Positions 37,798 to 48,399 are shown, numbered from the stretch's first letter. The stretch: DNA of 64,000 nucleotides from Chryseobacterium gregarium DSM 19109 (GCF_000430845.1 NZ_AUMU01000001.1:248001-312000); one strand, 5' to 3'. The notes: generated by a model not told the origin, from the letters alone. Numbers and translations are program-made.

Positions 37798-38411
37798 TTG
37801 GAAGAAAAAAAAATATATGAAGCACATTCATTACTTCATATTGATTCAAGTGATCATGTGAGACTTCGTCCTAAAATGTATTTTGAAAAGTGTTTTCAAG
37901 ATAATAATTTAAACGTCATTATATTGGGTGCCGTTTGTCATGCTATTAATGAATATTCCGACGGTAACTGCAATGAAATTATTATCAATACTGAAGCCAT
38001 GTCATTCACTGTGAAATATAATGCATGAATGTCCTTAGAAAAATCTCACGATTTGACTAAAGCTGAATGTATAATGACTAAAATTGGAGCGTGCAGCAAT
38101 GAAAAAAAGCATCTGGAAGCCGGCAATGAATTTTGCCGTATCGGAATGGCTGCCATTAATGCTGCTTCAGAGAAATGTGAATTAGTAACCATTTGTAATA
38201 AGCAAAAAGGTCATTTCACTTTTGAAAATGAAAAAAACTGTTTTCAAAGAAATTGTCAAAACTGAAGTTTCAGAAGAATCTACAACAATCAGTTAAAATA
38301 AATAAAGAAATTTTCAGAGATTTTACTCTTGAGTTGAATGATCTTCGGTTGAAAATAAATATATTAAGAGCACAATTACCCGGAATGAAACTGGAATTTT
38401 ATAAACCATAA
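37798..38411 (+). pseudogene. Degenerate GyrB/ParE-like ATPase-domain remnant
   Basis: Reading from a TTG at 37798 gives segments that align by eye with the GHKL N-terminus of GyrB. These are SSDHVRLRPKMYFEK (like DHVRKRPGMYIG), ILGAVCHAINEYSDGNCNEI (like the EvvDNsiDE helix), then TKIGACSNEKKH and RIGMAAINAASEKCEL (like the GvGvavVNALS motif). The frame is broken by TGA at 38026-38028, exactly where a Gly is expected. It is shifted again near 38235 and 38280, and resumes as EIFRDFTLELNDLRLKINIL to a TAA. The metal-binding Asn and Gly-rich lid are lost. It is either a relic or a fast-decaying small GyrB-like gene. Confidence 0.6.
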
Positions 38412-38429
38412 AAATTACAAAATACATCT

Positions 38430-40145
38430 ATGACAACATTAGAAAAAGCAAAACTTTGGTTGCATGAATCATTTGACGAGGAAACAAGAAATGCTGTTCA
38501 ACTATTAATTGAAGGCAATTCACCGGATCTGGAAGACTCTTTTTACAGAGCCTTAGAATTCGGAACCGGAGGTATGAGGGGAATAATGGGTGTCGGGACC
38601 AACCGTTTAAATAAATACACCTTAGGTCAGGCAACCCAGGGACTTGCCAATTATATGCTGAAGCAGTTCCCCAATGAAGAAATAAAAGTAGCCATTGCCT
38701 ACGATGTCAGAAATAATTCAAAAGAATTCGGTAAACTGGTCGCCGATGTCTTTACGGCAAACGGAATCAAAGTCCTGCTTTTTAAAGATCACAGACCAAC
38801 TCCGGAATTGTCATTTACCGTAAGAGACAGACAGTGCCACGGCGGAATTGTTCTTACCGCATCTCATAACCCACCTGAATACAACGGATATAAAGTATAC
38901 TGGAATGACGGCGCACAGATTGTTCCCCCTCATGATGAAGCAATTATCAATGAAGTACTTTCGGTAAAATTTGACGAAATTAAATTCAGCGGAAACGATA
39001 GCCTGATCGAATGGATCGGGGAAGAGCAGGATGATGTATACATAGACGCCTGTATCGAAAATTCTACTTATCAGAATGTCGGAAAGGAAAATCTGAATAT
39101 TGTATTTACTTCCATCCACGGCACAACCTATACTACAGTTCCGAAAGCACTGCGAAAGGCTGGCTTCAAAAAAATCGACCTGGTAAAGGAGCAGATGATC
39201 CCAAGCGGGAATTTCCCGACAGTAGATTCTCCGAACCCTGAAGAACCGGCAGCCTTGGAAATGGCCATGGACCTGGCGAAAATTACCAATGCGGATATTG
39301 TGATCGGAACAGATCCGGATGGCGACAGACTGGGCATTGCCGTAAGAAACCTGGATGGTGAAATGCAGCTGCTGAACGGCAACCAGTGTAATACCATCCT
39401 GACCTATTATATCCTGAACGAATGGAGAAAACAGGAAAGGATCACCGGTAAAGAATTTATTGGTTCTACCATCGTTACCTCTGATATTTTCTTTGATATT
39501 GCTCAGAAATTCGGTGTACAGTGCAAGGCCGGGCTGACCGGTTTCAAATGGATCGGCAAGATGATCCGCGACGCTGAAGGGAAAGAAAAGTTTATCTGTG
39601 GCGGAGAAGAAAGTTTCGGATTTATGACCGGTGATTTCGTCCGTGACAAAGACTCATGCGGCAGTATTGTACTGGCATGTGAAATTGCCGCATGGTGTAA
39701 AGCTAACGGAAGAACAATGTATCAGTACTTAATTGAGATCTATCAGGAAACCGGGATGTATTATGAAGGATTGGTAAACCTGGTAAGAAAAGGGAGAGAC
39801 GGGGCAGAAGAGATCCAGAATATGATGAAGAACTTCCGTGAAAATCCGCCTGAACAGCTGGCAGGTTCTCCGGTAGAAGAAGTGAAGGATTTCAAAGAGC
39901 AGACCAATTTTGTTGTTTCCAAAAATGAAAAACTGGTCATGAAAGACATTCCTGCATCAAATGTACTTATCTATTATACACAGGACGGTACAAAAGTCTG
40001 TGTAAGACCTTCCGGAACAGAACCTAAAATTAAATTCTATATTTCAGTAAAAGACTCTGTTACTTCCGAAGCGGATTTCAATAATAAATTAATCTCCCTG
40101 GAAGAGAAAATCAATCAGGTAAAAAACGACTTACAGTTAACATAA
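38430..40145 (+). CDS. Alpha-D-phosphohexomutase (phosphoglucomutase / phosphomannomutase type)
   Basis: A 571-residue four-domain phosphosugar mutase. It has the phosphoserine loop TASHNPPEYNGYKVYW, the metal site GTDPDGDRLG, the sugar-binding GGEESFGF, and the phosphate-binding RPSGTEPKIKFY. Domain order and length fit the long PGM2/YbbT-like class. It interconverts hexose 1- and 6-phosphates for glycogen or envelope sugars; glucose versus mannose preference is undecided. It starts 18 nt after the GyrB-like remnant, and the downstream intergenic region carries a heptad palindrome. Confidence 0.94.
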   Translation: MTTLEKAKLWLHESFDEETRNAVQLLIEGNSPDLEDSFYRALEFGTGGMRGIMGVGTNRLNKYTLGQATQGLANYMLKQFPNEEIKVAIAYDVRNNSKEFGKLVADVFTANGIKVLLFKDHRPTPELSFTVRDRQCHGGIVLTASHNPPEYNGYKVYWNDGAQIVPPHDEAIINEVLSVKFDEIKFSGNDSLIEWIGEEQDDVYIDACIENSTYQNVGKENLNIVFTSIHGTTYTTVPKALRKAGFKKIDLVKEQMIPSGNFPTVDSPNPEEPAALEMAMDLAKITNADIVIGTDPDGDRLGIAVRNLDGEMQLLNGNQCNTILTYYILNEWRKQERITGKEFIGSTIVTSDIFFDIAQKFGVQCKAGLTGFKWIGKMIRDAEGKEKFICGGEESFGFMTGDFVRDKDSCGSIVLACEIAAWCKANGRTMYQYLIEIYQETGMYYEGLVNLVRKGRDGAEEIQNMMKNFRENPPEQLAGSPVEEVKDFKEQTNFVVSKNEKLVMKDIPASNVLIYYTQDGTKVCVRPSGTEPKIKFYISVKDSVTSEADFNNKLISLEEKINQVKNDLQLT

Positions 40146-40152
40146 ATATAAG

Positions 40153-40235
40153 GTGTTAGGATTTAGGTAATAAGAATTAGATAATTTTGCACAGGCAGAG
40201 CTAAGCCTTAAAACCTAATTTCTGATCCCTCAGCA
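40153..40235. repeat. Heptad-repeat palindrome downstream of the phosphohexomutase gene
   Basis: The left arm is 7-mers of the form NNNTTAG (GTGTTAG, GATTTAG, GTAATAA, GAATTAG; 40153-40180). The right arm is CTAAGCC, TTAAAAC, CTAATTT, CTGATCC, CTCAGCA (40201-40235). The centre contains TAATTTTG (40182-40189), which could act as a -7 element for the next gene. Confidence 0.72.
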
Positions 40236-40261
40236 TAAATATAATTCTAAATAAAAGTAAA

Positions 40262-41515
40262 GTGAAAGTTTCAAAATTAGCGGCGAACCTGATCGGTTCT
40301 GAAATTGTAAAAATTGGTAACGAAGTAAATGATTTAAAGGCAAAAGGAGCGGAAATAGCAAACCTTACCATCGGTGATCTGAATTCTAATATTTATCCTA
40401 TTCCTGCAAAGTTAAAGGAAGAGATTCAGAAAGCATATCAGAATAATCTGACGAATTATCCGCCGGCTAACGGACTTTTATCTTTAAGGAAAGAAGTTTC
40501 AAAAGACTTAAAAATAAGATGGAACCTGGATTATTCCCCCAATGACATTCTAATTACAGCCGGTTCAAGACCTCTGATCTATGCGGTGTATAAAACGATT
40601 GTTGATGAAGGCGATAAAGTGATTTACCCTGTCCCTTCGTGGAATAATAACCATTACGCCTACCTTACTTCTGCTGATGCTGTAGAAGTGAAAACAACCC
40701 CTGAAAATAATTTCCTTCCGACGGCGGATGATTTGAGACCTCATTTATCAGGAGCCGTTTTACTGGCACTTTGTTCACCGCTGAACCCGACCGGCACCAT
40801 GTTTACCAAAGAACAGCTGTCTGAAATCTGTGAGTTGGTTTTAGCGGAAAACAAACAGAGAAGCGAAGATGAAAAACCGTTGTACCTAATGTACGACCAG
40901 ATTTATTCCAACCTTACTTTCGGGGCTGAGCATGTAGATCCGGTATCACTTTTTCCTGAAATGAAAGAATATACGGTTTACATTGACGGTATTTCAAAAT
41001 GCCTTGCTGCCACAGGCGTTCGTGTGGGCTGGGGATTCGGTCCGGCTCATATCATGGATAAAATGAAAGCCCTTCTTACCCATGTGGGAGCATGGGCTCC
41101 TAAACCGGAACAGGAAGCTACTGCAAAATATTTTGAAAATCCGGAGGATGTGAATGTTTTCATAGAAGATTTCAAAGGGAAATTGGAAGCAAGTCTGAAA
41201 GTTCTGCATGCAGGAATTCAGGATTTAAAAGGAAAAGGTCTTGCTGTAGACAGCATCGAACCCATGGGAGCACTATATCTTACGATTAAATTGGATTACA
41301 TCGGGAAAACGAAACCGGATGGTTCTCTTATTGAAAATTCTTCCGACCTTGTATTTTACCTGATCAATGAGGCCGGAGTTGCTTTGGTTCCTTTCTCTGC
41401 TTTCGGGGAAGAAAAATCGGAGCCTTGGTTCAGGGCTTCTGTTGGAGGTCTGGCTACGGAAGAGATTTCAGGAATGATGCCGAAACTGGAAAATGCTTTA
41501 AATAATCTTAAATAG
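40262..41515 (+). CDS. Pyridoxal-phosphate-dependent aminotransferase (class I/II)
   Basis: A 417-residue fold-type I aminotransferase from a GTG start (MKVSKLAANLIGSEI). Key motifs are SPLNPTGTMF, YDQIYSNLTFG and the PLP-lysine region DGISKCLAATGVRVGWGFGP, plus WFRASVGGLA near the C-terminus (the Arg binding the substrate carboxylate). The subgroup resembles aspartate-type aminotransferases of Bacteroidetes; substrate is not certain. The upstream promoter may lie within the heptad repeat, and another palindrome follows before kdsB. Confidence 0.9.
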   Translation: MKVSKLAANLIGSEIVKIGNEVNDLKAKGAEIANLTIGDLNSNIYPIPAKLKEEIQKAYQNNLTNYPPANGLLSLRKEVSKDLKIRWNLDYSPNDILITAGSRPLIYAVYKTIVDEGDKVIYPVPSWNNNHYAYLTSADAVEVKTTPENNFLPTADDLRPHLSGAVLLALCSPLNPTGTMFTKEQLSEICELVLAENKQRSEDEKPLYLMYDQIYSNLTFGAEHVDPVSLFPEMKEYTVYIDGISKCLAATGVRVGWGFGPAHIMDKMKALLTHVGAWAPKPEQEATAKYFENPEDVNVFIEDFKGKLEASLKVLHAGIQDLKGKGLAVDSIEPMGALYLTIKLDYIGKTKPDGSLIENSSDLVFYLINEAGVALVPFSAFGEEKSEPWFRASVGGLATEEISGMMPKLENALNNLK

Positions 41516-41521
41516 TTTACC

Positions 41522-41593
41522 AATGTATCAGTGTAACATAATGTCAATAAATGCGGTTATTGTTACGCTGGTACATTGTTAAATTGATATATT
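41522..41593. repeat. Octad-repeat palindrome before kdsB
   Basis: The left arm is 8-mers AATGTATC, AGTGTAAC, ATAATGTC, AATAAATG (41522-41553). The right arm is GTTACGCT, GGTACATT, GTTAAATT, GATATATT (41562-41593). The consensus AATGTANC and its complement GNTACATT match the element at 46326. The right arm ends 5 nt before the kdsB ATG. Confidence 0.78.
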
Positions 41594-41598
41594 TGAAT

Positions 41599-42321
41599 AT
41601 GAAAATCATTGCCGTTATTCCCGCACGTTATGAAGCCAGCCGCTTTCCGGCAAAGCTGATGCAGATGCTGGGAGAAAAAACCGTTATTGCGACAACCTAT
41701 AAGAATGTTTTGGAAACAGGTCTGTTTGATGAAGTCTTTGTAGCAACAGATTCCGAAATTATTTTTGATGAAATTGTTAAAAATGGCGGTAAAGCAGTAA
41801 TGACCGGCCGGCATGAAACAGGAAGCGACCGGATTGCAGAAGCCGTCCAGCATATTGACTGTGATATCGTGATTAATGTACAGGGAGATGAACCGTTTCT
41901 CAAATTAGAGCCGCTGAAACAGCTGATTGAAGTATTCCACAACGATGAAAATCAGGAAATTTCTTTAGCTTCATTAAGAATCAGGCTCACGGAAAAAGAA
42001 GAAATTGAAAACCCGAATAATGTAAAAGTCATTACGGACAATAGCGGTTTCGCTTTGTATTTCAGCCGTTCCGTGATTCCTTTTCACAGGGAAGTTTCCT
42101 ATAATATAAGCTATTTCAAACACATTGGGGTTTACGCTTTCAGAAAGCATGCATTAATTCAGTTTTCAAAACTGGAGATGAAGCCGCTGGAAATCTCGGA
42201 AAAGATCGAATGTATCCGGTATCTGGAATACGGAATGAAGATTAAATTAATAGAAACCAATTTTATCGGAGTAGGGATCGATACTCCCGAAGATCTGGAA
42301 AAAGCACGGAAATTGATCTGA
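41599..42321 (+). CDS. kdsB: 3-deoxy-manno-octulosonate cytidylyltransferase (CMP-Kdo synthetase)
   Basis: A 240-residue nucleotidyltransferase that activates Kdo with CTP for lipid A core assembly. Motifs present are [15 protein letters not shown] (CTP-binding), [32 protein letters not shown], the IGVYAFRK and [11 protein letters not shown] ends. I chose ATG 41599; an in-frame ATG 16 codons upstream lies inside the octad repeat and would add an unrelated hydrophobic leader. Together with kdsA at the end of the window it indicates Kdo-containing lipopolysaccharide. Confidence 0.95.
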   Translation: MKIIAVIPARYEASRFPAKLMQMLGEKTVIATTYKNVLETGLFDEVFVATDSEIIFDEIVKNGGKAVMTGRHETGSDRIAEAVQHIDCDIVINVQGDEPFLKLEPLKQLIEVFHNDENQEISLASLRIRLTEKEEIENPNNVKVITDNSGFALYFSRSVIPFHREVSYNISYFKHIGVYAFRKHALIQFSKLEMKPLEISEKIECIRYLEYGMKIKLIETNFIGVGIDTPEDLEKARKLI

Positions 42322-42347
42322 AAATAATTTCTGGAAGACATTGCTTT

Positions 42348-42377
42348 TTGTTTTTCGCCCAATTCCCCTTATATTTG
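42348..42377 (+). promoter_or_regulatory. Promoter of the small secreted protein operon (TTG-N19-TATATTTG)
   Basis: TTG at 42348-42350, exactly 19 nt, then TATATTTG (42370-42377): a full match to the Bacteroidetes consensus. The GTG start codon is 20 nt downstream. Confidence 0.75.
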
Positions 42378-42397
42378 AATTAATATACAAGACATAA

Positions 42398-42793
42398 GTG
42401 AGAATTTTATTTTTAATATTAGTATGTTGCTGTTCAAATCTGAAATGTCAGAATTTGAATAATAAAAAATTCTATGCCCGGATTAATCACAGTTGTAGGG
42501 CAACAACGAATGGAGCAATTGATATCTATACATTTATGGTGCTGGAATTTAAAAATAATAAAATATACCCGTCTTATCTGGTCATCCCGTCTAAAAATCA
42601 AATTGTAAAAGACCCCGTTCATTATATATTTGAAAATAAAAAACTATATCTTACAAAGCCATTGGATTTTAATGAAGATCTGGGATCCGTATTCACTTAT
42701 ATCAATGGAAATCTGATCCCCAAAAATAGAAGGAATGAACCGAAATTTATTTTCAGACCTTCTTCAGACAGCTATTATAAAAGAAATAAATGA
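42398..42793 (+). CDS. Small secreted hypothetical protein
   Basis: A 131-residue precursor from GTG, with a hydrophobic signal (ILFLILVCCCSNLKC) that may also act as a lipoprotein signal. The mature part is rich in Asn, Lys, Tyr and short beta strands (TFMVLEFKNNKIYPSYLVIP). I recognise no family. Its stop overlaps the next gene by an ATGA, so it is coupled to the LolA-like gene. Confidence 0.65.
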   Translation: MRILFLILVCCCSNLKCQNLNNKKFYARINHSCRATTNGAIDIYTFMVLEFKNNKIYPSYLVIPSKNQIVKDPVHYIFENKKLYLTKPLDFNEDLGSVFTYINGNLIPKNRRNEPKFIFRPSSDSYYKRNK

Positions 42794-43452
42794 AAAAAAT
42801 AATATACCTGGTCCTTTTAACGTTTACCACTTCATTGTGCGCTCAGACGGCAAAGGAGATCATAGACAAAAATATAGAACTGTCCGGAGGATTAACGAAT
42901 TGGAAGCTCCTGAATTCGGTACTGCTTCAGGGAAAAGTTATTTTGGGAGTTAAGGACGAATACCCGATAAAGATCTACCAGCAGCGCCCAAATCTTACAA
43001 AAACAATCATTACCATCAGCGGGAAGGACACGGCTATTGAAGGCTATGACGGATCTAAAGGGTATGCGATGAACTATGCCAATAATAAAGTTCAGGAATA
43101 CGCAGGATATGTTCCGGAAAGTTTCGACAATGATTTCATCGACTGGGAAAATAAAGGATTTGAAGCAAAGTATTTAGGAAAGGAAAAGATCGGGAATATT
43201 TACTGCCATAAGGTTGAGCTGACAAAGAATGTCAACAAGAACATGTATTACTTTGATACCAAAACCTATATGCTGCTTAGAGAAATTAAAAAGGATGAAA
43301 CTCTGGACTATTCGGAATATAAAAAAGTGGGAAGCCTTTCGATGCCTTTCAGGATTGAATCTTCCAGTACAAAAAAAGACGGGGATTATGTAATGATGAT
43401 CAACAGGATTGACATCAATAAAGTATTTCCTGCCAATACGTTTAAATTTTAA
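42790..43452 (+). CDS. Secreted LolA-like outer-membrane lipoprotein-sorting domain protein
   Basis: A 220-residue precursor with a signal peptide ending CAQT (about 18). The body shows AKEIIDKNIELSGGLTNWK, then an antiparallel beta series (YPIKIYQQRPNLTKTII, KGYAMNYANN, VELTKNVNKNMYYFDTKTYMLLREI) typical of LolA/LolB-fold or 'outer membrane lipoprotein-sorting' proteins in Bacteroidetes. It is probably a periplasmic lipid-handling or chaperone protein. It is translated from an ATGA overlap with the previous gene and is followed 16 nt later by glutathione peroxidase. Confidence 0.72.
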   Translation: MKKIIYLVLLTFTTSLCAQTAKEIIDKNIELSGGLTNWKLLNSVLLQGKVILGVKDEYPIKIYQQRPNLTKTIITISGKDTAIEGYDGSKGYAMNYANNKVQEYAGYVPESFDNDFIDWENKGFEAKYLGKEKIGNIYCHKVELTKNVNKNMYYFDTKTYMLLREIKKDETLDYSEYKKVGSLSMPFRIESSSTKKDGDYVMMINRIDINKVFPANTFKF

Positions 43453-43468
43453 ACTAAATAAAAATATT

Positions 43469-44047
43469 ATGAAAAGATTATTTATAATGCTTCTTTCTTT
43501 CGTTGCATTCTTCAACAGCTGTGCACAGAAAAAAAGTGAAGCGTCTAAAGCCAAAACCAAAGAACTTATGGGAAAATCAATCTACGATTATAAAGTTCCG
43601 GCCCTGGAAGAAGGTAAGGAAATTAATTTTGCGGATTTTAAAGGAAAGAAAATCCTTATTGTCAACACAGCTTCAGAATGTGGGTTTACACCGCAGTATG
43701 CCGATCTTGAAAAAGTAGCTCAGGAATATAAAGACAAACTGGTGGTGGTAGGATTTCCTGCAAACAATTTCGGAGGCCAGGAACCGGGAACCAATAAGGA
43801 AATCGGTGCATTCTGCCAGAAAAATTTTGGCGTAACATTTCCGTTGGCAGCCAAAATTTCCGTTAAAGGAAACGATATGGCCCCGATCTTTAAATATTTA
43901 ACAGAGAAAGATTTGAACGGTGTAAAGAATACCAGCATTCTTTGGAACTTTACAAAATTTTTAATTGATGAAAACGGGAAATTGGTTGATTCTTTTGTAA
44001 GCACTACAAAGCCTACGGATGAAGCCATTACGAAGTATATGAAATAA
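43469..44047 (+). CDS. Lipoprotein glutathione peroxidase (thiol peroxidase)
   Basis: A 192-residue precursor starting MKRLFIML, with a lipobox FFNSC (Cys18). The glutathione-peroxidase fold has the active-site Cys71 in NTASECGFTPQYADL (cysteine, not selenocysteine), the Gln in PANNFGGQEPGTN, and the Trp in SILWNFTKFLID. It reduces hydroperoxides, probably with thioredoxin-type donors, from an envelope-anchored position. It is the third gene of the operon beginning at 42398, ended by a strong terminator. Confidence 0.92.
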   Translation: MKRLFIMLLSFVAFFNSCAQKKSEASKAKTKELMGKSIYDYKVPALEEGKEINFADFKGKKILIVNTASECGFTPQYADLEKVAQEYKDKLVVVGFPANNFGGQEPGTNKEIGAFCQKNFGVTFPLAAKISVKGNDMAPIFKYLTEKDLNGVKNTSILWNFTKFLIDENGKLVDSFVSTTKPTDEAITKYMK

Positions 44048-44076
44048 GATAAGCAATATTTAAACAACAAAAATTA

Positions 44077-44135
44077 ACCGGCTCCGCTCGATTTGATCAT
44101 AAAATGATCTTATTAAGTGGAGCCGGTATTTTTTT
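44077..44135 (+). terminator. Branched terminator after glutathione peroxidase
   Basis: The outer stem ACCGGCTCC/GGAGCCGGT (44077-44085, 44119-44127) encloses a second hairpin GATCAT-AAA-ATGATC (44095-44109), then a seven-T run. The structure is more complex than a simple terminator. Confidence 0.85.
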
Positions 44136-44231
44136 AGAGAGGGTTTAAATTTATTTTACAAATAATTTCGCTCACATTATGTTGATCATACTGATTTTCA
44201 GGTGTATTTAATTTACTCTAAACGTATACTG

Positions 44232-44888
44232 CTAGTCATTGCTTTTCTCGGCAAAACCGAAAATATTCCCCAGTTCTATACTGGAATAACCGTTGCTTTT
44301 AATTTTGGAGGAATTGATCATGGCTTTTGCTAAGACATCTGTCGGGAGCGGTTTCTGACTTTCCAGAAGACCTAATGTATTGGCAAATTTTATAACCCTG
44401 CTTCCCAGTACTTCTCCGGTCCGGTCAGAATCCTTTCTTTCCAGCATTCCCGGCCTGAAGATCGTGATCTTCTCAAAATGCAGTTCTTTTACCGCTGCTT
44501 CCAGTTCACCTTTCATTCTGGAATAGAAAATTTTTGATTTCGGATCAGCTCCGTATGAAGAAACCAGGATATAATCATCTACATTATTTTCTCTGGCTGC
44601 TTTCGCAAATTCATACTGATAATTAAAATCCACTTTTTTCTGGGCTTCTTTACTTCCTGCAGCTTTTAAAGTGGTTCCTAGACATGAAAAAGCAACGTCA
44701 CCTTTTATTGTATGCTTCCATTCATCAGGCTGATCAAAATTGACTACATGAACTTTCAGTTTGGGGTCCTGGATATCAACAGGCTTTCTTACGAAAATAT
44801 TGACTTCTTCAAAGTCCTTATCATTAAGTAACTGTCTGACTAAATCTTTTCCTGTAGCGCCGGTAGCACCGATAATGAGAGCTTTCAT
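44232..44888 (-). CDS. NAD(P)H-binding atypical short-chain dehydrogenase (HTATIP2/CC3-like)
   Basis: A 218-residue Rossmann protein. The nucleotide-binding motif GATGATGKDLVRQLL (about 7-21) and the following NIFVRKP and VSSYGADPKSKIFYSRMKGELE regions (with Tyr-x3-Lys-like YSRMK) fit the atypical SDR family a5/HTATIP2. FRPGMLERKDSDR is typical of this group. It probably binds NADPH; substrate unknown. It is monocistronic, transcribed from the divergent region before 45022. Confidence 0.88.
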   Translation of the reverse strand: MKALIIGATGATGKDLVRQLLNDKDFEEVNIFVRKPVDIQDPKLKVHVVNFDQPDEWKHTIKGDVAFSCLGTTLKAAGSKEAQKKVDFNYQYEFAKAARENNVDDYILVSSYGADPKSKIFYSRMKGELEAAVKELHFEKITIFRPGMLERKDSDRTGEVLGSRVIKFANTLGLLESQKPLPTDVLAKAMINSSKIKSNGYSSIELGNIFGFAEKSND

Positions 44889-45021
44889 AAAATAGTGTTT
44901 GGGTGATGATGTTTGTTTCTTAAAATTACTAAATTTGGACCAATAATTACAGAGCGACTATAAAATCATAGTTTATTATTTACAGATTGCTTATTTCCTA
45001 TACTTATAATTCATAAAGAGC

Positions 45022-45375
45022 ATGGATGCCAACGAAATTTTAGAATATTGTCTTGAAAAAAAAGGGGTAACGGAATCTTTTCCTTTTGATAATGAAACAC
45101 TCGTGTTAAAAGTAGGAACAAAAATGTTTTTATTAATGGCACTGGAAAAACAGCCTTTGGGCATTAATGTCAAAACAGATCCTGAATGGAGTGCAGAGCT
45201 TCGTGAGCAGCATCCGCAGATTACAGGGGCTTATCACATGAATAAGATCCATTGGAATTCCGTGAGGGTAGATGGGTTAAAAAGAGAACTAATCTTTAAA
45301 TTAATCGATCATTCGTATGAATTGGTGTTTAATTCTTTAACTAAGAAAGCAAAAGCGGATATAAGCAGCAGTTAA
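45022..45375 (+). CDS. MmcQ/YjbR-family protein
   Basis: A 117-residue protein with the CyaY-like YjbR fold. It has FPFDNETLVLKVGTKMFLLM, then INVKTDPEWSAELREQHPQI, then the AYHMNKIHWNSV signature. Members bind DNA or act in unknown roles. The 3' end overlaps the convergent ribF gene by 4 nt, and no terminator separates them. Confidence 0.88.
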   Translation: MDANEILEYCLEKKGVTESFPFDNETLVLKVGTKMFLLMALEKQPLGINVKTDPEWSAELREQHPQITGAYHMNKIHWNSVRVDGLKRELIFKLIDHSYELVFNSLTKKAKADISSS

Positions 45376-46292
45376 AACGGAAATTCTTCCGTCAGCTTCT
45401 TATCTTCATCCAGCCTTTCGATTAATTTGTCAAGTCCTTCAAATTTAATTTCGTCGTGAAGGAAATCTCTGAATTTCACTGTGATTTCTTCATCATAAAT
45501 ATCCTCATTAAAATTGAGAATATATACTTCGACGGTTAATTTTTCACCGTTAACGGTAGGGTTGGTTCCAACGCTCAACATTCCTTTATATTCCTTTCCT
45601 TTAATCCAAACTTCAACAATGTAGGCTCCTTTCTTCGGTAAAAGCTTAATGGAATCCGATTCAATGTTGGCCGTAGGATAGCCTATCGTTCTTCCTATTT
45701 TCTTTCCGTGAACCACCGTACCGGAAACAGAGTAGGAATAACCCAGCATTTCATTGGCTTTTTTGATGTCTCCGGCAAAAAGGGCATTCCTGATTTTGGT
45801 AGAACTGATATTATTTTCATGAATGTTAACGGCTTCCATCTGTTCCACTTCAAAATCCAGCTCTTCTGATAGTTTTTGCAGCAACTCGAAATTTCCGCTT
45901 TTATTCTTTCCAAAGGAATGGTCGTATCCGATAATCAGATATTTGACATGCAGCTGGCCAATTAAAATCTGGCGGACGAACTCTTCTCCCGTCAGGTTCC
46001 GGAACTCTTCGTCAAACTCTTTTAAAAATAAATGGCTGATGCCGTATTTTTCCATCAGGAATTTTTTTTCTTCCACCGTATTCAGAAGCTTTAGATCTTC
46101 ATTCGGATTAAAAATAAACCTCGGATGCGGCCAGAAAGTAAGCACCGCTGTTTCCAGATTATTTTCTGAACCTGTTTTTATCAAGGCATCAATAATGCTT
46201 TTATGCCCGAGATGAACCCCGTCAAACATCCCTAAGGATAACGCTAAAGGCTTGTGGGAAGAATAATCTGTAAAATTTCTGAAAACTTTCAA
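45372..46292 (-). CDS. ribF: Bifunctional riboflavin kinase / FAD synthetase
   Basis: A 306-residue enzyme making FMN and FAD from riboflavin. The FAD synthetase half (about 1-180) has GMFDGVHLGHKSII, WPHPRFIF, and GYDHSFGKNKSGN with the later SSTKIRNALFAG. The riboflavin kinase half (about 185-306) has VVHGKKIGRTIGYPTANIE and VGTNPTVNG. The TATATTTG -7 box lies close upstream, next to the octad palindrome shared with atpD. Confidence 0.96.
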   Translation of the reverse strand: MKVFRNFTDYSSHKPLALSLGMFDGVHLGHKSIIDALIKTGSENNLETAVLTFWPHPRFIFNPNEDLKLLNTVEEKKFLMEKYGISHLFLKEFDEEFRNLTGEEFVRQILIGQLHVKYLIIGYDHSFGKNKSGNFELLQKLSEELDFEVEQMEAVNIHENNISSTKIRNALFAGDIKKANEMLGYSYSVSGTVVHGKKIGRTIGYPTANIESDSIKLLPKKGAYIVEVWIKGKEYKGMLSVGTNPTVNGEKLTVEVYILNFNEDIYDEEITVKFRDFLHDEIKFEGLDKLIERLDEDKKLTEEFPF

Positions 46293-46312
46293 AACGAAAA
46301 AAAATTTGACTG

Positions 46313-46320
46313 CAAATATA
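46313..46320 (-). promoter_or_regulatory. Promoter -7 element of ribF
   Basis: TATATTTG on the minus strand, 20 nt before the ribF start. The -33 position is degenerate and falls within the octad palindrome that begins 6 nt further upstream. Confidence 0.55.
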
Positions 46321-46325
46321 GAAAT

Positions 46326-48031
<1,706 letters not shown>

Positions 48032-48047
48032 TAAATTAGACAAAAGG

Positions 48048-48114
48048 GATCAGATTCAAGACATGAGACTTTAATGTTGTCTGAAATCTGAAATCTGAAA
48101 TCTTCAAATCTAAA
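48048..48114. repeat. Heptad-repeat palindrome between atpD and atpC
   Basis: The left arm is 7-mers GATCAGA, TTCAAGA, CATGAGA, CTTTAAT (48048-48075). The right arm is TCTGAAA three times, then TCTTCAA and ATCTAAA (48080-48114). The right arm ends 3 nt before the atpC ATG, so a folded element could sequester its initiation region. Confidence 0.8.
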
Positions 48115-48117
48115 GAA

Positions 48118-48399
48118 ATGAATATAAAAATTTTAACACCAGAATACGTAGTTTTTGAAGGAGAAGTAGATTCTGTATTGCTGCCTGGGAAAGATGGTGA
48201 ATTCCACATCATGACCAACCACGCAGGAATTGTTTCTTCTTTAGTCGGAGGTAAAGTAAAATTATATACGAAATCCATCAACGAAACGTATACAAAATAT
48301 TTTACCAAAGAAAATGAGAAAGACGCTGTTTTTTCTTATCCTATCACAAGCGGTGTTGTAGAATTTAATCATAATAAAGGAATTATCCTTTGTGAATAA
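48118..48399 (+). CDS. atpC: F1Fo ATP synthase subunit epsilon
   Basis: A 93-residue epsilon subunit containing only the N-terminal beta-sandwich (NIKILTPEYVVFEGEVDSVLLPGKDGEFHIM...NHAGIVSSL in spirit, then a shortened tail). The C-terminal inhibitory helical pair of the E. coli protein is absent, which is common for Bacteroidetes epsilon. It is paired with atpD and terminated by a hairpin that also contains a promoter-like box. Confidence 0.95.
   Translation: MNIKILTPEYVVFEGEVDSVLLPGKDGEFHIMTNHAGIVSSLVGGKVKLYTKSINETYTKYFTKENEKDAVFSYPITSGVVEFNHNKGIILCE

Noticed and set aside
38026-38028. TGA as a selenocysteine codon in the GyrB-like ORF
   Set aside because: No SECIS-like hairpin is evident, the aligned residue in homologues is Gly, and the frame is disrupted further downstream, so decay is the simpler reading.
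41588-41595. TATATTTG as a kdsB promoter
   Set aside because: It lies only 3 nt before the ATG and is the last unit of the octad-repeat arm, so it is better explained by the repeat.
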